Shown: positions 12,901-25,698 of the stretch, in pieces
Position numbering within the stretch: the stretch's first letter is position 1
Layout of the letters: each line of letters begins with the position of its first letter
DNA from: Aspidiotus rigidus
Taxonomy: Eukaryota; Arthropoda; Insecta; Hemiptera; Diaspididae
DNA length: 64,000 nt
Assembly: GCA_035079385.1 (NCBI GenBank)
Contig: JAVHKY010000003.1
Coordinates: forward strand, 13,123,501 to 13,187,500
Direction of reading: 5' to 3'
Program-made: the position numbers and the translations under genes
The notes under the pieces: model-generated
The model's input: the letters and a program-made list of their open reading frames with translations, nothing else
Database searches by the model: none
Told to the model about the DNA's origin: nothing

Positions 12901-15900
12901 ATTTGGTCTCACATAGGTATACTTCAGTTATCTTATCTACTCGTCCTGACAGCGTAATCTATTCTTAGCCGTTGATTCTTCCTCTTACAATTTAAAAAAA
13001 TAAAATAAGAAACGTGTCCTGTAGCCTAATTTTCCTGTTGACTGTAAAATTTTCGACAGTGTCCTCTGTACACCACGAGATAGGCCTACTCGTATCAACC
13101 ATAATGCTTCGAAGAATTTACCAAACTTTGAATCAAGATTCCCTTCTGATTGTGTGAGTTTATCACGAACCAGTTTCATGTGGGCGCTTCATCCTAAAGA
13201 GTTCGGACAAAGCATGTGTTATCCTCTTTCTTCCTGGCAACGTCAAAATGATTAAAGAATTGGTACAGACTTCATCTTCCTAATCCTCTTCGTTCACGCC
13301 TACGTCACAGCATCGGTGTATTCAAAATAATTTCGAGATTTGTGATCGATGGTGCTTAGGGAAAGTAAACAAACTTTTTTTACACGGACTTTTCCATAAG
13401 AAGAAAAATTGAATTCGATCATTTGCTCATATTTGAATAGAAGAATAAAGTGAGAAACGAAAAATACATTCTCAAATACTTGAGATCTTCCAGATCTTGA
13501 TTATCAACGTTGAATTCCTTATTTATTTCTCATTTTGAAATACTAACACATGATCGAAATGTTCCCTGTGTATTCATTATGGGAGTCGATAATGTTCTAA
13601 GCACCATCGCATGATACTATCGCAAAATTCTGCGATACTATCGCAGAATATCGCGCACTATCGATCAAAATTGCTCGATGTTAGCAGTTAGTGACGTCAC
13701 GTGAACGAAGAGGATAGGTATATTTTTCTACTTTGACATTAGGGAACAAAAAAAATCAAATATTTTGATCCGTGCGCAAATGAAACGGGGTTTTTGGAAA
13801 AGATGAAGAGAATAAGATATGAAAATCAAATGATTTTCGGTTTTCTAAGCCCTATGTTAGTAAAATTGGTGCAGTATATATAAGTACAAGACAAGACAAG
13901 AGGAGTTATCATCGTTTGAAAATGAAAAATCAGTTAGGCTTAGGGTACAAAGTGCACCGGTACAGTTCATCTACATCACGGTACAGTTTACACAATACAC
14001 TACACCAATGAACATGGGTGAACCGCCCTTATTAAGGCGTACCCTTGTCGCTGATAAGAACCCACCGCGCGCTGTTGTCATTTTCTACATTCCAGCGAGT
14101 CAGCTGAATAATTCGGTATCGGTTGTTTTGTATATTTGGCAACAGTGGTCACACTGTCCCAGCCTCAAGGAGTCAATCACCTGTCAATCACGATTAGTGA
14201 TCGTTACACAAGGTTTACCGTATCGCGTACCAACGATTAAATAAATGCGAGTGTACAAAGAGGAGACGTTGAATGTTGAAATCAGTGAGAAACTGAAAGG
14301 CATCACATCTGTAGTAGTTCACAAGTATTGTTGAAAGAAGTATACGCGAGAGCACAGTATCATAGCTGCCATTAAGCCATCTCAGTCACCATCGGCGCAT
14401 CGGGAAATCCGACGATGTATTCATCAGTGAAGAAAAAACTGAGAACCTTTGAAGGAGAGTTCTTTGATTACAAAACACACTGCTTAATTGAAGATGTTGC
14501 AGGGTTGCCAGATTTGGTCCTTTAGCCCAGATTTGGTCCTTTTGATAATTTTGAAAAAAAAACTGGGCTTTTTTGGTCCTTTCCATTTTCCCGGGCTTTT
14601 CCTGGTCCTTTTTCAATTTTTCAAGAAAAACCGTTTTTTTTATCAAGAAAAACATGTTTTTTCTGAAAAAAAAAAACATTTCCTAAATCAGAAAAACATC
14701 CGGAGTGTTTTCATTCTGCTCCGGAGCCGAGAAATTGCGTTCCGAAACCGGTTCATTGCGTTCCGGAACTGATTCATTGCGTTCCGGAACTGATTTATCG
14801 CGTTCCGGAGCCGGTTTATCACGCTCCGGAGTCGGTTTATTGTGTTTGGTCTTTTTGTTTTTTTTTTTTTTGGTCCTAAAAAAATCTGACATTTGGTACA
14901 TTTTAGCGTTCCTCACCTGGCAACCCTGATGTTGCCTGACAAGCGTCGGCGCGCAGCGTATTTTGTGAAGTGAAAATAGTAAGTTGATCTTAGAGATGTT
15001 GCTCAACCAGTGCTCTGAATTAAATGTTGAAGCATCAGAAATCATTGCAAGAAGAGTTTAACGGTGTCTTATATGTTTGGTTGCTTGCGAAGCTATAAAT
15101 ATCAACGGAGCTGTTTAATTGCAATAATTCTTCGCAAGAATCAGGCATCTGGGTCCATTCAAGGGTCGTCCTGAAAATATACAAATTCCTCCAAAGCCTT
15201 TGAACGTGTAAGCTAATATTTGAAGAACAGCGATGACTCATGTCAGTTCACTGTAAAAGAACTCCTCAAGGCTCAATAATTATGATGGGCGACAATGTCT
15301 ACACTGCCAGGTTTCTATAAGTACAAGTTGGAACGAGTATTTGGGCGAGATATTTTGTTTAGCACTCGTTAATTGAGGTATTGGTTCTGTTATCAACCTA
15401 TATGGGATATCGGAAATAAGTTCGTCGTAGAATTGGTACGACGAAAGAGAAAGCAAAGAGTACCAAGAACGAATGAAAATTGTCAAACGGGAGCCGTAAT
15501 TGTCCGAGAAGGTATTAGAACTTGAGTATCTGCAATCCTCTGCGGTGGATCAAGTTTCAGAAAAGTTACTCTATTTTTTAGAAGAAGTTATTCAGGAGAA
15601 TAATTCGGCAGATGTATACTACGAACCTTGATCAGAAGTGCGTTACTATCGGATAAACAATCACAGCAGCCACACGACCAAGATTTAATCCCATTTCCTC
15701 AGTCGTATAACAGGTTAGTAAATTTCCTATCTCTGCATATTCATTACCTCATTTACGCTACCTATGACGTTTTTATTCAGAAGCATGCAGCCAAAGTCGA
15801 GCCGCAACGAAATAGGCTTAATTGATGGATGTAGATTTGGGGGAGATCAAAATAGATTAGAGTTCGAGACATCTTTATCATAGATTTTTTCAATGAATTT

Positions 15901-17812
15901 AAGAAAATCAAAAAACATCAATGCAATAGGTACCATATGTTAATACTTTATCACGGGCTTCTAAAAGATGGACGATTCACTTTTTAAGTAATTAAAATGA
16001 GAATAATCACGAGAATTTCAGAGTTTCATGAATTTCTTCGAAGCACGCTTTGTTAGTCATAAACTTTTGACCCGGCTACTCATGCACTATTATTTATATG
16101 ATACCCACTATCGGTACACTTATTCTGATACAAATATTACAAAAGTTTTCAGTTCTCAATTTCAGCATCTTACCTTTATTCATTGCGTTTCTCCGAGGAA
16201 AAATACTTATTCTTCACTTACAAAGTAAGCAAGGAAGACATACGATCGAAAGTAGAAATGTGAATTTGATGCGAGGATCCCTCACAAAATTCATTACGTG
16301 TTTTGTGTACCTTTTTTTTTTTTTTTTTTTTTCCAATTTATTTTGAGAAACTTGAAGAGCATCAATACATAGAGCGTTTTCTACCTCGATGAGGTCTTAT
16401 AAGATCTTTGATATGAAATCAAATAATAAATAAGAAGTTTGCAAACCTAGCTGTAATTATGCGCACTTGTTTCGAAAATTACGGTGAATACTTCTTTTCA
16501 GAAACCCGCGTATTTGCCTGAATCGAGCTACTATGCAACCTACATGACTCAAAAGTTGTATGGCGTGTATAGTTACTTTCTTATTTTTTGAACTTTTGCT
16601 TTTCTTGTGATGACCAAATAAAATGATATCTAATTTCACTTCAAAATTGATCGTACGTAAATATTTATACAAAATTAATGAAATACAAATAGAAGTCAGG
16701 TTTTCCAACTTACCGAAACAATTTCGTTGTTTTCACAAGACATATCTATGTAATCAAAATGAACCTGAATGATTTCGTCCGGATTAGCCATTAAGTACAC
16801 TCCGCAGGTGTAACTTTGTAGAAGGTAACTGTCCTCTTGAGCTTTGTAGTAATAATGCCCCTTTTCTGATGTCACGGTCATACATTCTATTTTCAGAAAA
16901 AAAAAGAGATAAAATTTTCTTAGTAACATTAGATAGATACATACTACTCATTTTGAATATTATAAGCAGTACGGTACAGTTTTACCGTCATCCTATTGTG
17001 AAATGAATTGAATGGAATTTTCCTTTTTTTTTCTAGGTATGAAGTCATTCAAACTTTTCATTATTTCAACGTCTATGCGCCAAGTTTGAACAATCAAAAA
17101 AAGCAAAAAATTAAAGTTTATCAAAAAAGAAAAAAAAAAAAAAAAAAAAAAAGGAAAAACCTTTACGATATTTAAATATGAAAATTGCAATCAAAAGTTA
17201 TAAACAAGTTATTCATGTAACCTTGCTTGGTTTGCTCCCGTAACTAATGAATATTGCAGGCTTTGCTCTGTGGTTCATTTATACAGTACCTACTAAAAGA
17301 AAGAAAAATATTTTTAAATTCTGGGAATTGTGTTCATAGAAAATTAGGAATCTGAAAATATTTTCCTTTCTATTGGTAGGTACTATCCATGAAACACCGA
17401 GCAAAGCCTGTATTTATTAGTTATGGGAACGAACTAGGCAGGGTTACATGAATAACTTGTTTATAAGATTATAACTTTTAATTGCAATTTCCATATTGAA
17501 ATTTCAAAATATTGTCAAGGCTTTTCTTCGGTTTTTTTTTTTTTCTTTTTTTTCTTCTGGATAAAAAATTTTATTTTTCCAAGTTGAGTAGGAATTGATT
17601 GAGATGATATAGTTATTTCAACTATTCTCAAATTTAACTGTTTACAGTCCCTATTAATTACGTTTACCTCAATAAAAATGATTCTTCTTATGGAATGGCC
17701 AATAAATGAGCTGAATGATGATAGTCTAACCATAAAACTTACCTGTTATTAAGTTTTCCGTTATTCTTTCATTTTTACGAACACTTAGCATTCCATTTGT
17801 TCGTCCATTTTC
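9902..17812 (-). CDS. CRHBP: Corticotropin-releasing-factor-binding protein (5' end missing)
   Basis: Six minus-strand exons join in one frame: 17812-17743, 16886-16714, 12694-12484, 11878-11703, 10356-10251 and 10056-9902 (stop TAA). Every junction is AG/GT and each exon length fits the required phase. The product follows vertebrate and insect CRF-binding protein end to end: ECMTVTSEKGHYYY, PDEIIQVHFDYIDMSCEN, FVDGWELNGAYFP, SSQNAALIRYQVP, KNPTPCNIL, YTLRNYGKRCNCSLL, CDQNGLTDYVQIGG, SICGVDSIPG, FCGVTRIRLVSSGNT and a C-terminal GESGVLCPS. The ten cysteines of the family framework are all present in order, plus one extra (KRCNC). This secreted protein binds and sequesters CRF/urocortin-type peptides in vertebrates; in insects the presumed ligand is the CRF-like diuretic hormone. 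The signal peptide is not in these exons; the first exon here starts in phase 0. The ~4.2-kb intron between exons 16886-16714 and 12694-12484 holds two MITEs, and the first listed intron holds a palindromic one. No disabling mutation is seen. Confidence 0.94.
13279..13720. repeat. MITE-like inverted-repeat element in CRHBP intron
   Basis: The left end reads ATCCTCTTCGTTCACG and the right end carries its reverse complement CGTGAACGAAGAGGAT. Further in, CGATGGTGCTTAG (about 13347-13359) pairs with CTAAGCACCATCG (about 13597-13609). The inner part is rich in short cgatactatcgca-type repeats. The target duplication is not clear. It is non-coding. Confidence 0.65.
14501..14927. mobile_element. hAT-type MITE with exact 8-bp target duplication
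   Basis: The element starts AGGGTTGCCAG and ends CTGGCAACCCT, an exact 11-bp terminal inverted repeat. It is flanked on both sides by GATGTTGC (14493-14500 and 14928-14935), an 8-bp duplication as expected for hAT transposition. Inside are several TTTGGTCCTTTT-like blocks and about six tandem copies of a 21-bp unit (CGTTCCGGAACTGATTCATTG and variants) at about 14720-14845. Because 21 is a multiple of three, an open frame repeats a seven-residue motif there (PERNESV); I treat that as a by-product. It lies in a CRHBP intron. Confidence 0.9.
17176..17496. repeat. Palindromic MITE in CRHBP intron
   Basis: An arm of about 115 bases (17176-17290) is matched in reverse complement by 17383-17496. 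Shared blocks include AAACAAGTTATTCATGTAAC, GCAGGCTTTGCTC / GAGCAAAGCCTG and AGTACCTAC / GTAGGTACT. A central spacer of roughly 90 bases carries no gene. Arms differ at only scattered positions, so the insertion is not very old. Confidence 0.8.
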
Positions 17813-20189
17813 CTGTAAGACAGAGAAAACGAATGTTGATGAGTTCATACTAGTACATGCAGAAATAATCTGTTTCGATCGGAAAGAAGTTGGTCACTCC
17901 CCAATTCTTTAGAAATGGAAAAGAAGTTAGTGTAAATCTTCCACACCATTTCATTTTGTGAGCTGGAAAAATTAAACAAAAAACGCGAACCTACTCGACC
18001 GTGAATGTAATTTTATACGATCACGTAGCTTAGAGTACAAAAGTAAAATTGGTTCACTTTATAGCGAATTATTATTTGTAAAAACGTTCTTCTGACGCCA
18101 ACTCTCTGGATTTAAAAAAAAAAAAAAAAAAACTGTTAACATGAAGCGTCCTTAAAAAATTCGCATACTTATATACACTTATTCCAAAGTTATTTGAAGT
18201 ATATCTGATTGCTCATGAAATCAGATAATATCATTCTAGGTCTATAGGTTTATATCAGTATAAACGGCGCAAGTTTTTTTTTATAGAGATTCGTCTAAAA
18301 ACTTTAATAAGTACTAATGAAAGATACAAAAAGAGGAAACTTTTGATCTGAACTTGGAAACAAGCTAGCGCACAGCGAAAGCAGTGCTTACAGTTCCTTT
18401 CGTAAACACGAAAAAGGAAATTGCAACTCATTGTTTTGTGTATGTTCCTTTCAATTTTCCCTACGTAAGATAAGCTCGGTTAAGAAATTTTAGGCAAAGA
18501 GGAAAGAGAACATCGGAATAAATATTTTTCGTCTTCATAACCTTACTGGAATAGGATCTGAAAGCGAGCACGTTTTGCTATGCTTGTCAGACGAAAGTAC
18601 CTGTATTCAAATGAGCGAGCAAAAGTCCGCTTATCTGCATTATAAATTAACTGTACGTAAGTAAGCCTACACACGTATTTTTCAGTAAAATTTTACCAAA
18701 CAAATTTTTGCACTCCACGAAGCGCTCGTGCGAGAGGATGGACGATTTATGGTGAAGAAAAGTAAGCAGCAATAATCGTCATTTCCTCGTCGGCTGTCTG
18801 TGTTATAGTGCGATCATCAAACGTGATTCGAAAGTTTAAGAAGGATTCTCCCTGTTCTTAATAATTCTATCATTTTCAAAAGGAAAGCGTTGTTGGATGC
18901 AGGTTTTTTTTTTAGAATCAGTTTTCGAGTTACGGTGTTTATAATTCAAATCCCTTGTTGCGCCTCAGTGTAATGAAAGAAAGATGCGGTTATAAATCTT
19001 GTAAACTCAGTAATCACACAATGTCGACGTTTCAGGAGGTGAATGAAGGAAAAATTTGAGAGACGAGAGAATGGGGCAAATGTCGTTCTTCTAGTCGCTT
19101 TCACGCATGTCGCTCCATGTACCCAAAACGTACACGCGTCTACCAGCGTTTTATTCGCGAATTTTCAATTTAGTTTCCGGTAAATACTTCTTTGAAATAG
19201 TTCAGACCGTTTACTTCTATTAAAGTGTTGCTTTCATGATGCCTTAAGAAAATTACGAACTTTCGTTTAAATAAATATCATTGTATCATGCTGTGACATA
19301 AAATTAGCGCACCTATAAAATTTGCCACCCCTGTATGTTATTTTCAATTTGACCTTGCTATAACCCATCAATTTACACTTCTCATGGTGTATATTGCTCC
19401 TTAGATGTGTTTGAAAAGGAAGTAGCTCTGATCATATTGTTTCAGTTTTCATGAAAATTGGGATAAATATGAATTAAATATGTCCCGTGTCAAACGTTAC
19501 GCGTGATCAACGACACTCTGTCTTGATTACCTCAACCAATAAATTTCTAAAGTGACACTCAAAGAGACGTAGAATCAATATTTGTACTCATCAGCTGCCG
19601 AATCTTGTTAGCTTTGACCAGCTCTCGTCAAATTTTCCTCGGTGGTGGAACAGTAATAAAAGTCGAGAAAATTGAAGATCGCCCCTACTAAAGGAATTTA
19701 AAATTCATCTTATTTTAGGTCCCGTCTATGTATAATCTATATGCTGCATGCTGAGTACCGTAGCTCTCATCGTCATTTTACTATATTTTGATACTCCAAT
19801 GTGAACTGTTAAATCATGCGTTGTGGGCCAGACAATAGCACTAGCCTATTTCAGAAGCTTCCGAAAGATATGGTATATGGTGCAAATGATTAGGACTTAC
19901 AAAATTCATCAACATATTATGAAGAGAAAATATTTCAAGATGTGCTATAGGTATTCATATTAATCTTTATGGAACATTCAATTTTGAGTTGAAAAGAAAC
20001 CAATTTTTGCACCAGACTTCCTCCTTGTGACCCACATCTCACAAAGAATAATTTTCGATTTCCTACTCCAAAGTATTTTCCTTTCTACTTCTCTCGAGCT
20101 AACACGGAACTGGATCAAGAGATTTAGCGTTTGACCGTCGAACGACCGGCAAAAACTGATCTACCGTAATCTAATTAGGTCCTGGGGAA
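17813..20189. other. Non-coding, no gene seen
   Basis: No exon or repeat family could be supported by eye. If the signal-peptide exon at 46.6 kb belongs to CRHBP, this is intronic. Confidence 0.4.
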
Positions 20190-22045
20190 ATTATTTACTT
20201 TGCTTCCATCTTGTTTTGGAAAAATTCTCGCCGGATTCTTCAAAATTTACGAGTTCAAACTTGGAAACAAATTCGCCATTGTTGGATTCTTCTAAATCCA
20301 CGAGTCCAACTGCCGACGTGAATTCGCCATTGGTTTCAAGTCTGAACCCAGAAACAAATTCGCCATTGGATTCTTCAAGATCCACGTGCCCAAACCTGGA
20401 TATAGATTCGTCATTGGATCCTCAAAAATGACCGAGTCCAAACCTAGACATGAATTTGCCATTGGTTTCAAGTCCAAATTCAGAAAGAATTCGCCGTTGA
20501 GTTCTCAAAAATCCGCGTATCCAAACCCAGACACAAATTCGCCATTGATTTTGAGTCCAAACCCAGAAACAAATTCGCAATTTGTTGCAAGTCTAAACCC
20601 AGAAACAAATGCCATTGGTTTCAAGTCAAGCCCAGACATAAATTTGCCGTTGGCCTTAAAGTCCAAACCCAGAAATGAATTCGCTATTCAGTTCCTAAAA
20701 ATCCACAAGTCCCGTCACAAATTTGCCATCGAGTCTCTTAAAATCTACGAGTCCCAACCCAAAAGCAATTTTCCTTCGGGTTGTTCAAAATCTTCATGTT
20801 CAAACCCAGTCACGAATTCGCCATTAGTTTCGAGTCCAAACCCAGAAACAAAGTCGTGATTGGGTTCTTCAAAATCCATAAGTTTGAACCCAACGCGCCA
20901 TTGGTTTCAAGTCTAAACCTAGGAACAGATTCGTCATTGGGTTCTTCAAGATCCACAAGTCCAAACCCGTATACAGATTCGTCATTGGATCCTCAAAAAT
21001 GACCGAGTCCAAACCTAGACATGAATTTGCCATTGGTTTCAAGTCCAAATTCAGAAAGAATTCGTCGTTGAGTTCTCAAAAATCCACGTATCCAAACCTA
21101 GACACAAATTCGCCATTGATTTCGAGTCCGAATACAGAAACATATTTGCAATTTGTTCTAAGTCTTAATCCAGAAACAAATTCGTTATTGGTTCCTTCAA
21201 ATTCGACAAGTGTAAACCCAGACACTAGTTAGCCATTGGCCTTAAGTCCAAATTCAGAAACGAATTCGCTATTGAGTTCTTATTTCCCATCACAAATTCG
21301 CCATCGAGTTTCTAAAAATCTACAAGTCCGAACTCAAAAACAACTTTGCCATTGGGTTATTCAAAATCTTCAAGTTCAAACCCAGTCACGAGTTCGCTAA
21401 TTAGTTTCGAGTCTAAACTCAGAAACGAATTTGACATTGGGTTCTTCAAAATCCACAAGTGTGAACCCAAAAACGAATTGGCCATTGTTTTCTCAAAAAT
21501 CCGTGAGTCAAACCCCAGTCACGAATTCGTCATTAGTTTCGAGTCCAAACCCAGAAACAAATTCTTCAAAATCCGTATGTTTGAACCCAACTCGCCATTG
21601 GTTTCAAGTCTAAACCCAGAAACAGATTCGCATTGGGTTCTTCAAGATCCACAAGTTTGAATCCAAAAACGAATTAGCCATTGTTTTCTCAAAAATCCCT
21701 GTGTCAAACCCCAGTCACGAATTCGCCATTAGTTTCGAGTTCAAACCCAGAAACAAATTCGTGATTGGGTTCTTCAAAATCCGTAAGTTTGAACCCAACT
21801 CGCCATTGGTTTCAAGTCGAAACCCAGAAACAGATTCGCATTGGGTTCTTCAAGATCCACAAGTCTGAACCCAAAAACGAATTAGCCATTGTTTTCTCAA
21901 AAATCCATGAGTCAAACCACAGTCACGAATTCGCCATTAGTTTCAAGTCTAAACTTACAAACGAATTCGCCATTGAGTTCTTAAAACCCACAAGTCAAAC
22001 CCCCGTCACAAACTCGCGATTGGGTTTTTAAAAGTCCACTAGTGC
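20190..22045. repeat. Hierarchical minisatellite array
   Basis: The stretch is built from diverged copies of 36- and 48-base units around AAACCCAGAAACAAATTCGCC, with spacers such as ATTGGTTTCAAGTC and TTCTTCAAAATCCACAAGTC. There is higher-order structure: the block starting with AGATTCGTCATTGGATCC near 20403 returns 571 bases later, and the block GCCATTGTTTTCTCAAAAATCC starts at 21481, 21677 and 21885 (steps of 196 and 208). Short overlapping frames in several phases encode repeats such as NPETNSPL, because the units are multiples of three. No single long frame, promoter or splice pattern supports a gene. Confidence 0.9.
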
Positions 22046-22049
22046 AAAC

Positions 22050-22490
22050 CAAGGGGTGCACGGAACCTGTTTTGAAAAAAAGAAAAACTTGAAAAAGTTT
22101 AGACCGCTTGGACTTAGAAATATTTGGACTTTTAAGCTATGTATGGTAGGAGGGGGACTTGAAAAAATCTGTCTTTCGCGTCATATATTGATAGGAAAGG
22201 AAGCGGATGAAAGACCCAAATTTCGACTTCCCAGCTATTTTTAGGAGAGGAACTGAATTTTTCCAAGTCTTTCTGGTCTCAAGTCAGGTTACGTTACCGG
22301 CCGGATGACGGGACACGAGATATTTTTCGCGAGATAACCCTCATCGTTCCCGCAACTTTTTTTGAGATTACTCGATGATCACTCAAATGGAAAAATTGCC
22401 CTGCCCCCTTTTGCAATTCTGCCAATTGTAACGTTCCCAGTTCATGGCCGGTCCGAATGGATCAAAATCAGATGTAATTTTTTGAGCATG
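22050..22490. repeat. Two dispersed-repeat fragments
   Basis: 22050-22260 contains CGGAACCTGTTTTG and AGCTATGTATGGTAGGAGGGGGA, degenerate matches to the family at 60.0-61.0 kb. 22310-22490 shares CCAATTGTAACG(T/C)TCC and CCGGTCCGAATG with 35.88-35.96 kb. Both are short non-coding copies of families present elsewhere in the window. Confidence 0.6.
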
Positions 22491-25400
22491 AGATATTTCT
22501 AATTGTGAAAACTGAAAATACGAGTGTTCTAAAACATAAAAATAATTTTTATTTGTATGTCCAATAAATGCGCGGACGTTCTAATACGACTCGGTCATTT
22601 TATCTCCGCGAACAGAAAAAGTAAACATGCGATAAACGGAGTGCGCAGCGGTATAATAAAATGTGAAAAAATAATTAAACAGGTATAATTACACGAGCGT
22701 GACTTATGATAACAGTGAATGAAAGAAGAGTACTCTGTGAACCACGCAGGCTATTGAATTAGATTTAATATTGATCTTGGTGACTTGTACGAGAATACAT
22801 ATAATAAACTTCTTTTCTTCGCATTATTTTTTTTCACGATTCGGTGGAGGTTCTCATATCCTAAATTAGAAAAGGTGCCCCTCTTTCATAGCGAGTGAGA
22901 AGTACGAAGGGCATAATTGGGTATTCCAAAATTGTGTGCATCATCTTTAATCTTGTAAAACTCATTGTCATATTTACCATCATTCTGCCCCTCCTTTCCA
23001 CGAAGATTTCCAAATGGCACGAGACCATCTTACACTGAAGGATTTTTTGTCTAGATTTAGAAAGATTTTTTTCGTAATGCTCGGTCTGATTATTACAAAA
23101 GTTTAAGACCAGCTGAAGGAATACACGAGTAGTAAATTCTTTGTATCACGTCATTGATTTATACATTATTTTACAATTCACCAAATTGTGAACAAAAGGA
23201 TGGCAAAGCATACTTATGTCTGTTCACGCTAAGAATACAACCGACGTCACTAAATGTTAAGAAAAGTTCTAACGTTGAGACGTTCGTTGTAAACATATTA
23301 TTTACAAAGCACTAACACTAGAGCACTACCTAAGATTTAATGACGTCATTTTATATTCTCATTGTGAACAGACGTTACACAGTCCTATGTTCTGTAAAAG
23401 ATAAAACATTGGCTGACAGAAGGGCAACTGAGAAAAATTGAAAGCTCTGCTCTGACCTCTGAATTTCCATTAATGGAAACATTCAAGTAGTCAGTTGTTT
23501 TCTCCAATGCATTGATTATTATTTCTCAAGAATTCCAAAAAGGACAAATTATATTTTGCATAAAAATACCCAATCAATAACCGGTGGCGTTTCTAGGAAG
23601 GTTTTAGAAAGATACGTACGTTTTCCTCCTTGGAAAATTTTTCTGGTATTATTCAATTTTTCGCGCTTCATAAGAAATCTTTCGACTCAAATTTTCGCCT
23701 CTTACTTCCCCTTCGCCATTTTTTTCATATCCTAGGCGCCATCATCGATATATAATTAATCACAAATAAGGCTCTGAAAAAACGGCCTCGGTCGCAAAAT
23801 GTTGTCCCCGATGGGGAGATGGAAAAATCGGACCCACCTGCGCACTCATGAGCTGCATTGCTCTTATCGATTGCGCAGGAAATTGACGCTTCAAAATCAC
23901 GTGACTTTATCAGAGACAATTATTTCAAATAGCGGACTATACGACAATACAAATGTGTGTTTTATTCTCGCCTTCAACTTTCGCTTTGATCTACATAATC
24001 ACGTGTTTTGAATAATTAGTAATCCGTGGATTGCACTCCATGAGAATCTTGAAAATTAGAGATAGAATTTGAGTACCCATTGCAGAACATATTGTTTCAC
24101 TTGTCAAGTACGATTGGTTTTCTTTCGTGAAAAGCTCCGAAGAAATGATATTTCAATTTTCCGTTTTTGTTTCCCGTCATTATTTCCAGCAATCTCCCCT
24201 ATAAATTTCACATCTAATACCTTCACGAGGAACTATAAGTAATATTTGTACGTGTGCACGCAGTAATCCATCACTATTTCGCAGGTTCTAGTGCAAGTAG
24301 CATAGAAAATAAAACCACCACAATATTTTCAAACGATATCATTCGAATATTGGTACAGCATTATGCGATTTTAAAAGACGCACGCTTCAACTATGAACGT
24401 AAATTGTGAATAACGTGCAAAATTTCATTTTCGTACGACCCCGTATAGTAGTTCTGCATTCTGAGTTTTCCCCCATTGTACTCATCTCAATGAAACGATT
24501 ATTTTAAACAGAATTTCATTCGCACATTTTTTTTTTTTTTTTTTAGTAACGCGCACAAATATTTTTACGTTGTTGAAAAACAAGTAGAAGGTTATAATTC
24601 AAAACAGATTTTCTTAACGACTGTAGTTTCAAAAAAAACCTTACGTATTAAACAATTATCTAGATAAACCTAGTTGTGTTTAGCTTCAATTCTCGGGAAC
24701 AACGAAGCTCACTCGAGCTAGGTAACACGCGGTTCAGTAATTGAAACAAAATATTGGTCTACAGTCTAGACCATAGTGCTTTTCAATATTTTTCGTTTCC
24801 ACCTAAATCCTTGGAGGGTTTTCTCGTTTGAAATTGTAATTCTTAATCTTTTCTTAACATCTCACCTCCATATAACATGTACTTGATCCTCGTTGGGAAT
24901 GAGATCACTCAACAGGCAGGGCCAGCTTTGACTATACATATACCTCTTATGAACTGAGCTAAGACGATGTTTACCCGTGGAAAGATATGATAAGAAAATA
25001 AAATGCGGAGGACTCAACACAGGCGACACGGTTGATTGTGGAGGGAGAAGCTGTTACTCCTCCGCGCACTCACCCGCGCTGCCTACGTTGTAGTCCTCCG
25101 CATGCTATACATGTTTCCACGCTCGTTTGACATTGCAGTATATGGACGAAGCTCAGTCCATAAGAGTTATAATATAGTCAAAGAGGGCGAGCAAGACCAG
25201 ACAATTAGAAGAGACTGGATAAAAAATGTTGCTCTTGATGCGCTCTCTGCTTGAGAAACATTAGCTAATGTAGAAAATTTCAACCCAGGATACTCTTGAA
25301 ATGTGACTTTTTTTTGAAGCAACTCAACTTAGATTGAATTTAGAAGGACTTAGGTAATGGATGGTTCAACACCTTATCTTAAGCATCAGGGTGGAAGTTG

Positions 25401-25698
25401 GTTTTGTGGCACTATTAGTAGATATGACATATAGGGCTATGTTTTAGCGCACTGCACTAATTTATCTGACGCAAGAGACCTTTTTCAGTATTTCTGACTG
25501 ACTCAAAAATTCTGAAAATCTTCTAGTTTTCAATACCAAATATTTTTAGCTATTTTTAAAGCAAAACTGGGTTATTTTACTCTGTTTTGCTCCGTTTGGA
25601 ACTTTGGATCAAATTTCTATCGTTTTTCTCTTTTTGAGGCTCTTGCCTCCGGCAAGGCAAAAGTTCTTATAGTACGGGCTATTAATCCAAAATTCTAG
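22491..25698. other. Non-coding, no gene seen
   Basis: There is no convincing coding region. A T-run lies at about 24528-24544. The frame at about 25036-25254 (72 codons) shows no recognisable motif or splice context and is not called. Confidence 0.4.

Noticed and set aside
14683..15045. Minus-strand frame with repeated PERNE / PERDK motifs
   Set aside because: The repeat comes from the 21-bp tandem units of a hAT MITE; the frame crosses the element border into intron sequence.
20386..20859. A 157-codon open frame rich in NPETNS repeats
   Set aside because: It lies within the minisatellite; similar frames appear in several phases because the units are multiples of three, and no start context or splice support exists.
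25036..25254. 72-codon plus-strand frame (MWREKLLLLRALTRAAYVVV...)
   Set aside because: Hydrophobic start but no motif, repeat or splice evidence; length is within chance for this window.
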